In this document: positions 47,885 through 60,520 of the stretch, in pieces
Position numbering within the stretch: position 1 is the first letter of the stretch
Layout of the letters: each line of letters opens with the position of its first letter
Source of the DNA: Cryptomeria japonica
Lineage: Eukaryota > Streptophyta > Pinopsida > Cupressales > Cupressaceae
Direction: 5' to 3'
DNA: 64,000 nucleotides
Assembly (NCBI RefSeq): GCF_030272615.1
Contig: NC_081410.1
Coordinates: forward strand, 254,433,533 to 254,497,532
Translations under genes and position numbers: made by a program
The notes under the pieces: generated by a model
Told to the model about the DNA's origin: nothing
The model's input: the letters and a program-made list of their open reading frames with translations, nothing else
The model's database searches: none

Positions 47885-48639
47885 CTACACAAGAAAAACC
47901 CATAATACTTTTTCATGTTCAAGAGAAAAAGGCAGTTGTGGGTATTTTAATTTTCCAATAATGTTTGTTAGATAAAGCTAGAGTTTGTCATGCCTCAAAA
48001 CAGGGACCCATTAACATTGTAAATAATGGGGAACAATATTTTTCATCTGCATTCTCAATTTATCAGTACAATGCTTTGAAAGCAAATGCATAACATTTTG
48101 GAGTAGAAATTTAGTCTTCCAACAAGTACTTCAAAGAAGTGTACACGTCAGTGTTTATTTACACAAGAAATAGAGCAATATTTCTCCAACTCTCGAAAAA
48201 TAAAGTACTTAGAAAGGATATGCTTTCCTAAACAGAATTCAAAATGGCTAGGTATGTAGAGCATTTTCCTGTACCCATATCTCAATTAGGAATCTTCAGA
48301 AACATATAATATAAGATGCTTCTACTTGAAGTTATATATGAGAGAGGCTATAAGGAGGGTCACTTTATTAGTCAAAAATTTTAGGGGTCAATGAAGATCT
48401 AATCTAAATCAATATAGCTTAGATTGTGACCATGGAAAATAAAATAGAGTAACCTAAAAATACATGTTAATTAGTTGAATAACGTAGATATGGGACTGCC
48501 AAACATAGTGCACCAAAACCTTGACAACATAAAATGAGCTACATATTATTCAATTAGCTTAAAAAAAACTTGAGAAACCTGTAATCTAGCAAAATGAGTA
48601 TTCACAAAAATACCATAAAAGATATATGCTCAAGGAATT
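47885..48639. other. probable upstream intron of the 47 kb gene
   Basis: AT-rich with no supported exon. It probably belongs to the intron before exon A, since the acceptor at 47885 needs an upstream donor. Confidence 0.4.
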
Positions 48640-49190
48640 GGAGATCTCCCAAGGTCCAGTTGGCAAGAAAATTTTACAAGAAATTACAGTGCGTATCCAC
48701 AGGCCGTCTACCCGTTTAAAATTATTCAATTGCAGGAGGATCACAACCCATAGAAAGCCAAGTATCATGACCTTTCACATTTCTCTTCCATTCTGAAATC
48801 TTGTTTCCTATTTCTCTAACTTCCCAATTTGAAGGCACCTCAAATGAGATGCTTGCTTCACTAACAATTTATAAAACATTACTGATGTCTAAAATTAATA
48901 CTAATTTTGTTCTGAATCAATTATCCTACATACCCACTATGATCCAAACTTCAAGTGTTATTTTTGTTGCACTTCAAGAAGATGTCTAAACTTCTGAAAT
49001 TCACTTGTCTATCAGTTTAGTGAAAAATAAAATTTTAGAATGGAAGGGTGTGATGGGTGGCTTTCTATGAGTTGTCATCCTTGTGCAATGTAATATATTT
49101 TAAATGGGTAATTTTCCTATGGACGCCCATTGTAATTTCTTCTTTTGTTCAATAAATTTTCTTACTGGCCTGAGATAGATGGACCTTCTT
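48640..49190. repeat. inverted pair of a ~150-bp repeat
   Basis: The reverse complement of about 48640-48815 and the forward sequence of about 49020-49190 share agaatggaag, tggctttctatg-gttgt, ggacgcccattgtaatttctt-like text and aattttctt. The arms are perhaps 70-75% alike, with about 200 bases between. They look like two opposite copies of a repeat or 3'-UTR-like sequence (one includes ttcaataaattttctt), not a fresh hairpin. Confidence 0.5.
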
Positions 49191-52100
49191 TACTCCTTCA
49201 TATGGCATTAGAGCCATGTAAAGTATTGAAAAACACTATAAAGGTTGTGATGTTCTCGTGGACCCTGAGTCTTGAATGTGTTTTGTTGGTCCAAGGATAT
49301 GCTCCAATTTGCAAGTTGTTTGACCTTGAAGTGAAAGAAAAAAACATAAGGAGATAATCATGTGAATGATGGAAGGAGCCAAGTAATAACTCTCAGACCA
49401 AGAAAAAATGGTGACTACATAGGCAGCTTCATTGTCTAATCCCCTATATTATGATTTATCTCAAAGAAAATAAGTGGAAGGATGCAGCAGGGAAGAAAGT
49501 ATACGACAAGGAATACATAGCAGTAAGAAACAACGTTGCATCAACAAAGAAAGCACATGATAGAATGAAGAGTACACAGCAAACAGGCACAGTTATAGGA
49601 AAATGAGGGAACAACAGCTTTAAGGAGTGCTGAGATTTTAATTATTCTTAGTAAAACAGAAGAGATGTATGGTACAACCACTCTTTGAATTAGAAGAGGA
49701 CACTTCTAGTGACAAAAATAAACCTAAAACCCTAATCTGAACCATATATAATTGCTATTTACAATTTGTATGTGTGTTTTCTTGGGTGTTTCACACATAG
49801 TGAACAAAACAAAAGGTGCATCTTTGAGCATGCAATACAAACAAACTTAAAATAAAATCTATCATTTTGTTTCTCAAGCTAGCGCACAAGGCGATTTGGC
49901 ATTACTGCACAAGGCAAGAGGTTTCTTTGCTTTTTAATTGAAAATAAACAACCTAAAAGGTGTTCACCCCTTCTAGCTAAAAGTAGAGACTAAAAAGATG
50001 AGAGTAAACAAAAAGATTAAATAGATTTAAACACAAGGACATGTGCACATCGGTAAATCTAATTGAGGAATCATGTACAAAGTCACAATCTCCAACTTTG
50101 AGATAACTTGCAATACTAAACTTGCAGGCTTATTAGAAGCGATTTAATTTACCTTAGAACACATACACAAGATGCTATACACTAAACACCACATAGATGC
50201 AACAAACAACTTAACAGCGAGCACAATACAAAGCTTTCAGTAAATGCTAAGCAATATTCAACTCATAAAAGCACAATAACACAAAATGCCTAAGATCACT
50301 TATTTATAAGAATTTACCAAATACTACATGAAAAGTAAATAAAAAGCCAACTACAACTTCTATATTAACAATAGTTTGCTTGCATGCAAAGCAAGCTTAT
50401 TACGTAATTTTGTCCACAAATACCAAACCCTGATTCAAGCAATCTTTAGATAAACTCTTGATAAGGATAACTACAAACTAACAATAGACCTTCTAGAAAT
50501 ATGTCCATTTTCTCAAAAATAATGATGACTAAAAACAGCACAAGCTATATATATCTCAGCTAAAAATAGACAATTTAGATAGTTGTCTCAAGATGATGAT
50601 TCTAACAAAGTTTCTTGTTCTGACTAAGGTGAACCCTCTAAAGATGTACTTGAGTCTGATTTCACCCTAATTCAATCGGCCTTCACTCCAAACTGTAGCT
50701 GAAAATACACCAACTTGAATGATATAAAAACTCTCTAATATTTATCCCTCGTCATCTCTGCAAGCTTTGTAACACTAAACTTTTTAATCTCCATTGATGA
50801 AAATCAAACTATTGACCTTAAAACACTTGAAATGAAGAATGGAAGAAATGACAACTTCTTACTGTTTGATTTTGTGATGAAAGAAACCTCATGAGGACTG
50901 TTCGAATGCTAAAAACTCCAATATGATCTTCACCAGTTGCCGATACCCATTTGTAAGCTTGCTAATATTATGATGAAACAATAATATAAGAACTGAGAAA
51001 TCTCTTGAAAACCTTAGGTGCTCAGCACATATGAAAATACGATTTTTTAGGATGTGAAGCATTATGAAAATGACGAAAACCCTCTTTATCAATCAAAATC
51101 TGCAGACACTTCATCAAATATGCTTAAAAAAGGATGATATCTGTCCCTGTTCACTGAAAATCTGTTCTTTGTGTTTTGTAAACATGCTATTATCTGCTAG
51201 ATTAAATTTTAAATGATAAAATCTCTTGAAATCCCCAAGAAATCACTGCTGTACACTGCCGATATGATAAACACCCCTGCTGTAGGTCAGTGAGTGACTA
51301 AATTTGATCTTCAAAAGCAACCAAAATGACTGAATGCACTACTGTGGATCTGCAATTCTGATATAGAGTGCTCCTGTGGATAGCTCATCAATGGAAATTG
51401 CTGCAAGACTGATGTTCAAGCTCTCACTATGGATCTGACCTAGCCAAGGTTTAGAAGTATTAAGCAATGGAAGGAGAATGGCATGAAAAGCTATTTTCAG
51501 TCATTCTATACTCCTATATATAATCTCTTCTTTTTCCACCTTCCATTTTTGCTTTTTTAACACTTATTTACTTCACCATATAGAGCACTTCTATAAATAG
51601 CTGAGTTCTGCCTTAGAAAAATCACATTTCCACATGGAAAAATGCACCTTTGAACACCAGTCACAACCTTTCAGACATAATTCAATTGGCCCTATACAAA
51701 GGTGCATGACAATCAACAAGGCTGTGATTTTAACTTGGCAAAAACACAATTTCCTGCTCCCGAGCATATGCTTCTACCTTCATCTGTGAGTTTAGGTCCA
51801 CACTTTCATACCTGCCTGCAACTTTCAACTAAGAAAAAAAACCCACCTCTTTATTACCTAGCATTCACCAATGAACTATGGTGCCAAAACTTCCTACTTC
51901 AAACTTCTATTGTCTCTTTATACTAGTTTGTAGGGTTTAACTTCAAAATTTATTATTCCCCTTGTATGATGCATGCTTCACAGTGCACTCACAGAATGTT
52001 TTTCGAAAACTTACATGTGTATACTAGCACACAGTGTGTGTAATCATAGACTATTAATTTGAAAATTATCCCTCCTGATTATAGGTGAATACCTATGTAT

Positions 52101-53087
52101 GTAATGGCAAGCTTTAAAAACTTGTAATATGACTCCCTCATTTCAGCCACACACCTTTCAAGCAATTTGCAGATTTTAACAACAAAAAAACTTATCATAT
52201 AACTTTTGTGGTGCACTCTGATTATGCTTCCATTATATTTCTGAACACTTACTCAAAATGAAGACTGAAAACCCTAACCATCTGAGAGTTCTCGACAAAT
52301 TTTGTCGCTGCTAAAGTGTTGCTATGTGACATTAACATTTTTGGCCAAGTTTCAAGTTTACATGTTGCTGCTATGGTGTCCCTACAATGAAATCAGCATT
52401 TTTGAGATTAATTATTCATCATTAGTGGAGCGACTAGCATATGCAGCCATAAACTTGAGTATCCAGCATTGAGGAGGTGAATTTATCATTGTATGTTGCA
52501 CATTTAACAATTCTAGTGACAGTGCCATCACTTTGGAGGGTTTCCGGAGAGGGTTTGTCATCATTTATTGTCATGACAACATTTCCAGCCACTTTCCTTG
52601 GCAGTACCATAGTTTGGGAGGTCAGTTTTGCCCCAACCATTGCTGTTCTTATTAGTTTTCTGGCCATATTTGGGCATACCAGCATTGAAGAAGATTACAA
52701 CAGAACTTTGGGTATACAGCATCAGCATCTTTCGCTGTTTGCATACATTTTATTGACTGTTATCAACAATTTGGAAGGGCTGGGACTGTTGTGCAACCTC
52801 TAATTGACTGTTCCTAGCGGCCACATGACCTCCCTAGATCATTTGCCTAGCCATTGTTGCTGCTACAGTGCTTCTTCAGTTAGAAACTTCCCTAACATTA
52901 ACCATACAATACTCCTACAGCTGTACATTCACCATTTCCATTCAAATGCAATTATTGCAAATCTGAAAATTGTGCATATCAGTCATTGTAAGTTGCTCCA
53001 GCACTTCGCAAATCTACTAAAAGCATTCTGCAGGTGATTAATTAGTGGTTAATTCAGATCCATGCAAGTTTAATACCCAGGATTAAT
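49191..53087. other. long spacer without an identified gene or element
   Basis: About 3.9 kb, AT-rich, with only short open stretches on both strands (for example 52434-52803). None shows a domain, repeat end or paired LTR. Unseen introns of the 47 kb gene could lie here. Confidence 0.4.
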
Positions 53088-53345
53088 TCATTTATCTATG
53101 GCCATATCAACACTACGGAAACCCATGGATGTGTCCCAAACCTCTTTGGAGTGTCCCCATTTTTGGTACATTTTGGGGATGGGGAAACGCCTAACAGATG
53201 TCCCTAAGATATCCCCATTTTTAGCAAAAACATTGGGGATGTCCCAAAAAAGAAAAGGGGACGGCCAGCCATCCCCAAGATAAGCAGGGACGTCTGTGAT
53301 GTCCCCTGACTGTCCCAGGGTCGGATGGCCATTTCCAACAAAAAA
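53088..53345. repeat. GGGGA/TCCCC-rich patch
   Basis: Phrases such as ggggatgtccc, tgtccccat and ccatcccc recur on both strands and give it a palindromic texture. It is open on both strands because of this composition, so the apparent reading frames are not credible genes. A related patch is at 43130-43320. Confidence 0.5.
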
Positions 53346-53698
53346 CAACAATTTAAAAAAAGACTCTCCAACCTCTTTTTTTTAAAAAAAAAATTTCCCT
53401 TCTTCGTAGGCCCCCACATCTCAATGTAATGTCCCCTTCCTAAGCCAGTTCAGCATGGCGGATTCGTTAGCCTATACAATTGATTCCCATGGGCTATTAA
53501 TTAGAGTTAGGGAATCTTGGAGGCAATATCAAGTGTAATTTCATATTCTAACAGTTGGATGAGCGTAACGCTCTTTTTTGGAGCCTTCTCAAGTTAATAC
53601 TTCCACACTTAATATTTTTAGCAAGTCAGTTATGAGCACCGATGGCCAGTTGGCATGCTTGCTATTTTTAGTATTGTCGTTCATTTTTTATGATCATC

Positions 53699-54197
53699 TT
53701 GGCTTTTGATATAGTCCAAGGACATTAAATTAAATAACGATAAGTTATAAGTTATGATATTGCTATCTAGATTCAACTGGGTAGTTTTTGAGTCAAACTC
53801 ATTGACCAATGTTTCATGAGTAGTGGTTCACAAGAACCCATCTCTCATGAGAATGAATGATCCACTTAGCACTCATTGCATCTAGGTGATGCTCAAAGAG
53901 GTGAAGCATTGGGCCTTCCGGGGAGGTCACCCATCCCAGTACTAAGTGGATGCATCACCTAGATGCAATGAGTGCTAAGTGGATCATTCATTCTCATGAG
54001 AGACGGGTTCTTGTGAACCACTACAAATGAAACATGGGTCAATGAGTTTGACTCAAAAACTACATAGTTGAATACTGATAGCAATATCATAATTTGACTT
54101 GTAGAAAATATCTCCTACTTATCAAGTTATAAGTTAATACAGCCTTTTAACTTTATCGTTATTTTAATTTATTTAATGAAGGGACTACAAAAGCCAA
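53699..54197. repeat. large foldback (inverted repeat) with a 5S rRNA-like core
   Basis: The left arm (about 53699-53893) and right arm (about 53952-54197) are reverse complements over most of their length. The inner ~140 bases are nearly perfect, from the tatgatattgc side to ctaggtgatg. The outer part has an insertion in the right arm. Both outer ends read ttggcttttg inwards. Its about 58-base loop holds the 5S-like sequence. Confidence 0.85.
53897..53949 (-). ncRNA. 5S rRNA-derived fragment (3' part), in the foldback loop
   Basis: On the minus strand it reads TTAGTACTGGGATGGGTGAC, then CTCCCCGGAAG. It closely follows the conserved 3' half of plant 5S rRNA (AGTACTAGGATGGGTGACC), including the C-box promoter region. 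The foldback arm before it (gatccacttagcactcattg) resembles the 5' start of 5S rRNA, so the source may be a 5S copy with its middle deleted. It is not an intact 5S gene. Cassandra-type elements and SINE3-type SINEs are known to carry 5S sequence. Confidence 0.75.
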
Positions 54198-55164
54198 TTA
54201 TTGAAATAAAGGTGATTTATTTTTATGGATGGGCCTTTATTATTTAATGCTATATTGGGAGGTTAAAAAGGGAAGTGATTTTTATTAAATAAAAGCAAAA
54301 AAATGTGATTTTTCAAAAAAGTAATGTAAAGGCAAAAAACATTCTCGAAAAAATAGCGAAAAAACAAAAAAGCAGCCAAAAAGCCTAAAAAATATAAAAG
54401 GAGGATTGGGGCTCTCATTTGGACAATGTTGAGTATTGATTTTTTATATTACTTCTGATTTGAGGAGATTGCTTCTTCTCTTTGGTTTGTGAAGACGAAA
54501 CTCTTGTAGGCAACATTCTCCACGTTGTTGAGAGATACAATCTAGAGAATAATCTGGTGATTTCAATCAGAGGTCACATTTGGGCATATTGGAGTCTACA
54601 TTTTCAAATTCGCAGAGCTTATTGAATATCAGATTTAAATGAACAATTTTGCAGAAGATTGAGGAGGGTATATTTTCTATTTTGCTAGTTGTATCTTCTC
54701 CCTTGCTGGCCATACACTCTTTTGATGGGTGGTCTAGGGTTTTGAGGAGTTTACACTTGCTGTTTTGGAGCGTTTTGGACCTGCACTTTCTTGCATACCT
54801 TTAGCACAGCCTTTGGAGCAGATTGTGAGGGTTGGCATTCACTTTTGAGCGATATTTTGGTGATTTTGTGAGCAGCTCAAGCAAAATCATTGCATTTTAT
54901 GAGTATGTTTGATTTAGATGTGTAGTGTGTTTTTATCAACTGGGTTGTTATTTTTGAGAAAAAAATGTATTTTCAGATCAAAAATTAAATCTAGAATTTT
55001 CAGCTGTGTTATTTTTTAATATTAGTCATTTTATGAGCTGAAAAAGTGTTCAATTATTATATCTTATCTGCACTATTATTGTCATTGATTATATTGCAAA
55101 AAACAAGTCAAAAACACATTCAAAAACAAAACAAAAAAACACAAAGCAGATTTGCGAATTACAA

Positions 55165-55176
55165 TGGTATCAAAAC
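55165..55176 (+). other. degenerate initiator-Met primer site
   Basis: tggtatcaaaac matches the usual tggtatcagagc at ten of twelve bases, directly after the LTR end at 55163. Confidence 0.6.
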
Positions 55177-55667
55177 AATGTATCCTGCCATCCTGGAGGT
55201 TACAAAATGAAAAAAGTGATATGTCAAGGTTTGATCAGCCACAATTTACACACCATTATAACACACGCAGAAACAGGTCAAACAATAATTTGGTTGCAGA
55301 AGAACAGAGAGCAACAAAAGTACAAGCTACAAAAAATATGGGTGATAAGAATACCTGAAATCAAGGAGAAGAGAGATTTTTTAATTTGTTGGATGCGTTA
55401 GTTAGAGGACAACGAGCTAGAGAACAAAGGGCCCAACAACAAATCAGCGTTTGGAGTTATTAACAGAAATGATGGCTCATCAAATGGGGATAAATATTGG
55501 TGCAAATAATAAGGGACGTAACAACGGAGGCAATAATGGCCAAGGAGAGAACTCAGTACATGGTGGAGTTCAAAATCAGCAAACTAGAACCATCAATTCG
55601 AGGCCTCTTATGCCTACCTTTCCACCTAGGGTACCCATTGATGTGTTTTTTATGCACATGCAAACAC
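55177..55667 (+). pseudogene. N-terminal Gag remnant of a gypsy-type element
   Basis: Short frames at 55152-55358, 55207-55401 and 55451-55702 give charged text with F-T-H-H-Y-N-T-R-R-N-R, then a segment with R-G-Q-R-A-R-E-Q-R-A and an N/G-rich stretch. This looks like the start of a gypsy Gag. The coding sequence is lost before any Gag core, where the repeat starting near 55668 begins. Confidence 0.5.
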
Positions 55668-56780
55668 AAAATAATTTACCAAGGTATCTTATCCTCTCTT
55701 GAACAAAGTCTCTCAAATGCTGAAGATTCGCATAAGGATCACTTGGGATAACTCCAAGGTTCTTCAATGTCGGGTCATGACGTGTGGATAAGCTCAATGG
55801 TTTGATGTGATAATGCTGGAATCACAAGGGGACTTACGTTGTACATGAATACTTGAATTGTTGGAACTTAGATTCTATCTACTTGCTCGGAGAATAAAAA
55901 AGGGCAAAAGGCATAGGGTTTAGGGAGTCTAGTCTAATCCTAAGAATGCAAGAGACAATGAATGATTGAGTGAAATTCAACTAAGCTCTGCTTTGCCATC
56001 ATAAAACATCTCCACAAAGCTAGTGCGATCTTCTAAGGAGAGCAAAATGTTGTTCAAATCACTATCAACAACATAGATACCATTAAGACAATGCATATCT
56101 ATGAGGCAAGTAGCAATTGAAGTTAAGCTCATATAGTTCCAGTTGACCACGCAAGGCACCCTTACAATCAGCAAGAGGCTAGTGGTGTGGACAAACGAAT
56201 TTCATCATTAATCATTCACAACTTCTTTCATCCATCTAATTATCATTAGCTAACATGAAGATCCAACAAGAAACCATGCACTTTGTAAAGAAACAACACA
56301 TTCCACCATAACTTCAATGAAAAAGAAGTTTATTTATAACTTTGGCAACAATCTCTGCCTTCTCCTCCTACTCTACCTAGCTGCTATCTGCTACTAGACT
56401 ACTAACTATTCTCTATTGACTCTTAACTATTAGCTTTTACAAATGAAGAGATTGAGCTTTATAGAGAGAGCTCATTAAAATGAACGGCCAAGATTGAATC
56501 TCCATCAATGGCCAAGATTTTACAATGAAACCCTAATTAGGGTTTGTTACAACAAACTTCATTATAGCCAATGAAATAATTAAATTCATTGAACACGTGT
56601 CCTCTTTAGAATATTCGACCAATAGATAGTGGGGGTAGGTGCATTGGAGTTTGTGCCCTCATGGACGAGTCAGGCGCATTGCATTTGGACATGTTGATGT
56701 GGAACCCTTTGATTGATGGAATGGTGACTAGGATGCCACCTCAACTTGCACTTGTGGAGTGGATTCATCATCATGAATGA
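55668..56780 (-). repeat. decayed LTR-like repeat, copy 1
   Basis: It shares an ordered set of phrases with 57400-58310: tatcctctc-tgaacaaa, caaggggacttac, ttggaactta, gcgatcttctaag-like text, a run before a minus-strand TATA-like ctctataaag (about 56467-56458), and aaccctaattagggt. It is probably an LTR in minus orientation, strongly diverged from its partner. Confidence 0.45.
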
Positions 56781-57235
56781 CTATTGAAAAACATTTCTTG
56801 ATACTCAACATTATCCAGCTTCAACAGTGATGATGATGATCTTCTAACTTTGATTAACTCTTCTGGAACTATCCTCTTGAATGTCTCGGTGCAAGGTGTA
56901 GATATTGACTTCCTCTTAGTTTTGGATCTTGAGACTATCTTGGAATGAATCCTTGATGTCATAGCTGCTTCTTCACTCTTTTGAAACTCTTTCCTTATGA
57001 TTCCCTTCATGTTGTTGGTGTTATGAATCATGTCCTTGTATAAGTGAATGCTTCTTGTGTAATCACCTTCCTTGATACCATTGTGCTTGCCTATGAAGTC
57101 CTCTTGAAGACATCTTCCTTGTATCTTGACGTTGATGTTGAAATTTCCTCCTTAGGGCACTTGTTCCAATCTTCCTCCAACCTGGTCCTTTTGATTTCTT
57201 TCTTCACCTCCTACAAAACAAACAAATGAGCATCA
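56771..57235 (-). pseudogene. unrecognised short minus-strand coding remnant between the two LTR-like repeats
   Basis: A minus-strand stretch begins after a tttgttttgtag acceptor-like site near 57214 with charged text (KKEIKRTRLEEDWNKCPKEE). After stops and frame changes it continues as a lysine/serine-rich stretch of 86 codons (57031-56771). No family is recognised. It is the only coding-like content between the two LTR-like repeats, so the element would be non-autonomous. Confidence 0.35.
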
Positions 57236-57399
57236 AACACACATGATATATAACCTTTATAATCTCTTAATTTGACATGATCTCTAATTTTATGTGATTT
57301 GCAGGTTTGATAAGAGGAGGTCACTCCTAAGGGTAGGCAATGGAAGTTGGGGCAATGAGGACCTGTTGGTGTACGTTTTATCATTCACTGAACATTAGA

Positions 57400-58310
57400 A
57401 CAAAACATCCAAGGATACTCTATCCTCTCCTGAACAAAATCACTATTTGTGCCAAGATTGCAAGAAAGACCGCAAGGTGACTCCAAGGTCTATATGTGCG
57501 AATGGGCGACTTTATGTTGGATAGCTTCCTTGGTTATGTATGCTGAAATACAAAGGGGACTTACACTCACCAAATATCATTCACAAGTTGGAACTTAAAT
57601 GAATATAGCAATGAATGCTTTCTCTTTTTTTGTTTTTCAGTTTTAGACTTCAAAAAAGGATAAAAAGGATGAAGGTTTGGAAGTTCTAAGCTACTCCTAT
57701 GAACTCAAGAGGCAGTAAAAACTAGGTGAAACCAATAACAACACTTTGTTTCGCCACACTAGGACAACTAGCAAAGTGGGTGCAATCTTCTAAGGTTATT
57801 ATGCTCAAGATTTTCATACTTATGAATACCATCAATCGAACAATATTTACTCAAAGTAGAAGTTAAAGCATCCACATCATAAGCTCAGGCTAACTTTACA
57901 CATTGAACGAAAATCATCCATCAAAAGAAAGTATGGGCAAGAGTTTCACCAATCTAAACTATCAAATCCTTCATTAATCTAACAACTTTTAAAGCAAATT
58001 TACTCTAAGCAAAACTATTCTATTGTTGAAGAAAGTATGGAACCATGCAACCACTTAATAACAAAAGACTTCAAAGCAAAATCTACAAATGAACTTTTTA
58101 TTATTCAAGTAGCTCTAAGCAACAATTTCATAAATCTCTCCACAACAATGAAATGAGAGAATAAGAGTTTATATAGAGTTCTGAAAAATGAATGAAAGGC
58201 TGAGATCGATCTAAGATCAACGGATGAGATTAAGACAACACAACCCTAGATAGAGTTTCCCAAAATAACACTAGAAATCAATGCATACTAGACAAGTGGC
58301 ATGAATAGCC
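57400..58310 (-). repeat. decayed LTR-like repeat, copy 2
   Basis: The partner of 55668-56780. On the minus strand a promoter-like tctatataaac (about 58179-58169) fits a U3/R border. By orientation it would be the 5' LTR. Confidence 0.45.
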
Positions 58311-58315
58311 ATTTC

Positions 58316-59501
58316 CTAGGAAGGCACATCCTTATCTTGTTGATTGGCAGTATGTTCAATGAACCTGGACACAATCAAGCCGACCTCTTCAATAGTGACA
58401 TTTGTTGCATATTGGTCCTGTATTCCCATCCGTCCAAGTCGTCTGCACAAGCAGCAAATGCAATCTCCCATTTCAGCTCCTGTTTTTGGAAGGCATCTCG
58501 GATGAACAAGAATTTTGATGCCTTGGTCAAATTTTGTTTCAAGACTGGTCCTGTGACAATGAAGAAAATCTCCTAAGTTTTGAGTTTTAGATTTTCCAGC
58601 CACATATCACTTTCTCGGATGGTCTCCTTTTCAAGCAAATCAGCAGTAACAAGGAGAAGTTTGTTTTGTATTTCTTTAATCTGCTCCTCGGACTTTACAC
58701 TTTCCGCCTTTAGCTTCTCCAAGACTTCACTGCGTGCAACCAATGCCCAATGCCATGTGCTGAAATCATATGCGGCCCCTGCAGCAATTATCTTTCCATC
58801 AATTAGTTCTGGTTTAGGCATGCCTTTCAATACTCTAAGGCACGAGATAACTCTATCCTGAATATCCTGGAGGTCGGCCCATGCTTCTGCCATATTTGTA
58901 ATTCTAGAAAGCAAGAAGGAAGTCTATCCATATATCAGCATCAATTTATCCATGAACATGATTGCTTCTTCTCTTTTGCTTTCCATCCACTCTTTAGCTT
59001 CTCTAGCAATCACCTTTTCTTCCTCAAGATTTTCGGTTGCTCCTTGTGAAGGATTCAAAAGTAGAGGAGCTATTGCACCGCCTTGGTTAAGTGGCTTGGT
59101 CAGGTGTTGAATGTATTCCTTTAGACGCTCAATTTCCTTCTTATATTCTCTTTTCTTTCTTACCTCTTTATCTATTCTTACCTTCATGGAAGGGACTGAA
59201 TTGTCCAAGTCTTCCACCTCTTAACCTTTGGTAGTTGGTCCCAAGTCGAAGGTGGTAATTTCATACTCCTTATGGGTTATAACTTCTTTTGACTTGTTCA
59301 CTTTTGGTACAGCAATTTGGACTGTACAGTTGCCTACTTAATCTCTCTGGATTGTGGAAAACTTCTTGGCAAGCTTCTTTGCAACAACCTCTCCTAATCT
59401 AGCCAAGAAGTCGGCCGTGTCATCTTGTTGTGCTCGCACACACCCCTGGTTCAAGGGACCCCCTTTTTTTTGTCTGCCTGTGCGGGAGGAATGGATGCTT
59501 C
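58316..59501 (-). pseudogene. TE-type protein of unknown function, C-terminal part (coiled coil)
   Basis: Minus-strand coding runs from 59501 to the stop at 58316. It starts E-A-S-I-P-P-A-Q-A-D-K-K-K and passes through TTFDLGPTTK. A charged coiled-coil stretch (KVRIDKEVRKKREYKKEIER, near 59187-59128) and a second helical part (W-H-W-A-L-V-A-R-S-E-V-L-E-K-L) follow. It ends H-T-A-N-Q-Q-D-K-D-V-P-S. Stops lie at about 59341, 59221 and 58924, with frame changes near 59430 and 58580. It fits as the continuation of 64000-62118 after removal of the LTR-like insert. I cannot assign a function. Confidence 0.5.
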
Positions 59502-59639
59502 TGCAAATACCTTTCATACCTCAAAGCCAAATCACCTGAGTTTGTTGTGGCTAAAAATCAAATCATTCAAGGCTTTCCTAAAACTCGCGAAATCCCCCAT
59601 CCACCTGAAACTTGCAAAACGGCCTTTCAGGCTGACTTT

Positions 59640-60520
59640 CAAAATGGCTCAGAGAGCCAAAAACGGCAAATAGCAAATTGCATAAGGAGGAAAAAATGAG
59701 AGAAATTAAGAAAGTTTGCAAAGTGCCTACGAAACCCGAAGTTGGGGGGTAAAGTGCGTAAAAGATAAAGGTTTGCAAACTCCTTCCAAACCCCGAAATC
59801 ACATTATAAGGTAAGTGGGAAATGTAAAGTTTGAAAACCCCCCTCAATCGCCGAAGTTCGGCATCCATAGGGAAATCGCGAAAAGGTTAAATCCTTGCAA
59901 AAGACCCTATTTCGCCGAAATTTGCAAACCATGTAAAATCGCCAAAGTTTAGCACTAATGGAAGTCGCAGAATATAAGTTTGCAAACCATCTCAAACCCT
60001 CGAAGTTCGCATGTAGCGTGAAAAGCGCAAAGTATTCTAATGTTGAAAAAGAGGCCTCATTCACCGAAATCGCAACTTAAGGGAAATCCCGATATAAAGT
60101 TTGAAAAACCATCTTACTTGCCGAAGTTTGGCGATAGCACAAAATGAAAGGGCATTAAACTTTGCATTTCCCCCCACCAAAATCCCGAGGTTTGGCATAA
60201 CTGTGCGAAATATAGAGTTCTAAAACCTTGCAATCACTCCAAAACGCCAAAGTTCGGAAAAGTAGAAAATCACGAAAGTTTTTAAAAGTTTTCAAAACCC
60301 CCTCATTCTCCGAAATTCGCTAAAGAGGGTAAAGCCCCGAAATTTTTCATAAACTTTGCAAGAAGTCTAAAATTCCCGAAATTCGCATTACAAAGGTAAA
60401 TTGCAAAATTTATAAAGTTTGCATGAAGTGTAAAAATGCCGAAATTCAACTGGAGGTAAAACTGTTAAGTATATAAACCTTGCAATCGCCCCCCAAAGGC
60501 CTGAAGTTTGCATAAGGACG
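59640..60520. repeat. degenerate minisatellite, ~60-bp period, about 13 copies
   Basis: The core c-c-g-a-a-[ag]-t-t-[ct]-g, usually followed by gca, recurs at about 59738, 59796, 59851, 59914, 59943, 60001, 60065, 60121, 60187, 60247, 60310, 60379, 60440 and 60502. Most spacings are 55-69 bases. A second phrase, aaagtttgcaaa or similar, lies between cores. Copies differ greatly, so the array is old. Confidence 0.7.

Larger units (their letters stand above)
53425..55163 (+). repeat. putative 5' LTR of a gypsy-type element, with a foldback inside
   Basis: It starts TGTAATGTCCCCTTCC and ends AATTACA, just before an initiator-Met-like primer site and Gag-like coding sequence. A TATA-like tataaaagg lies at 54394-54402. 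No second LTR is found in the window, so the boundaries rest on TG, CA and the primer site. It contains the 5S-derived foldback at 53699-54197. Confidence 0.55.

Noticed and set aside
52434-52803. Overlapping open frames on both strands
   Set aside because: Neither strand shows a motif, partner exon or codon pattern of a gene.
53098-53419. Open frames on both strands in the GGGGA-rich patch
   Set aside because: Explained by repetitive composition.
53897-53949. Functional 5S rRNA gene
   Set aside because: Only the 3' half and perhaps part of the 5' start are present. The middle with the A box is missing.
59425-59699. Plus-strand open frames at the left edge of the 2.6-kb insert
   Set aside because: They cross the insert boundary and lie opposite the minus-strand coding sequence.
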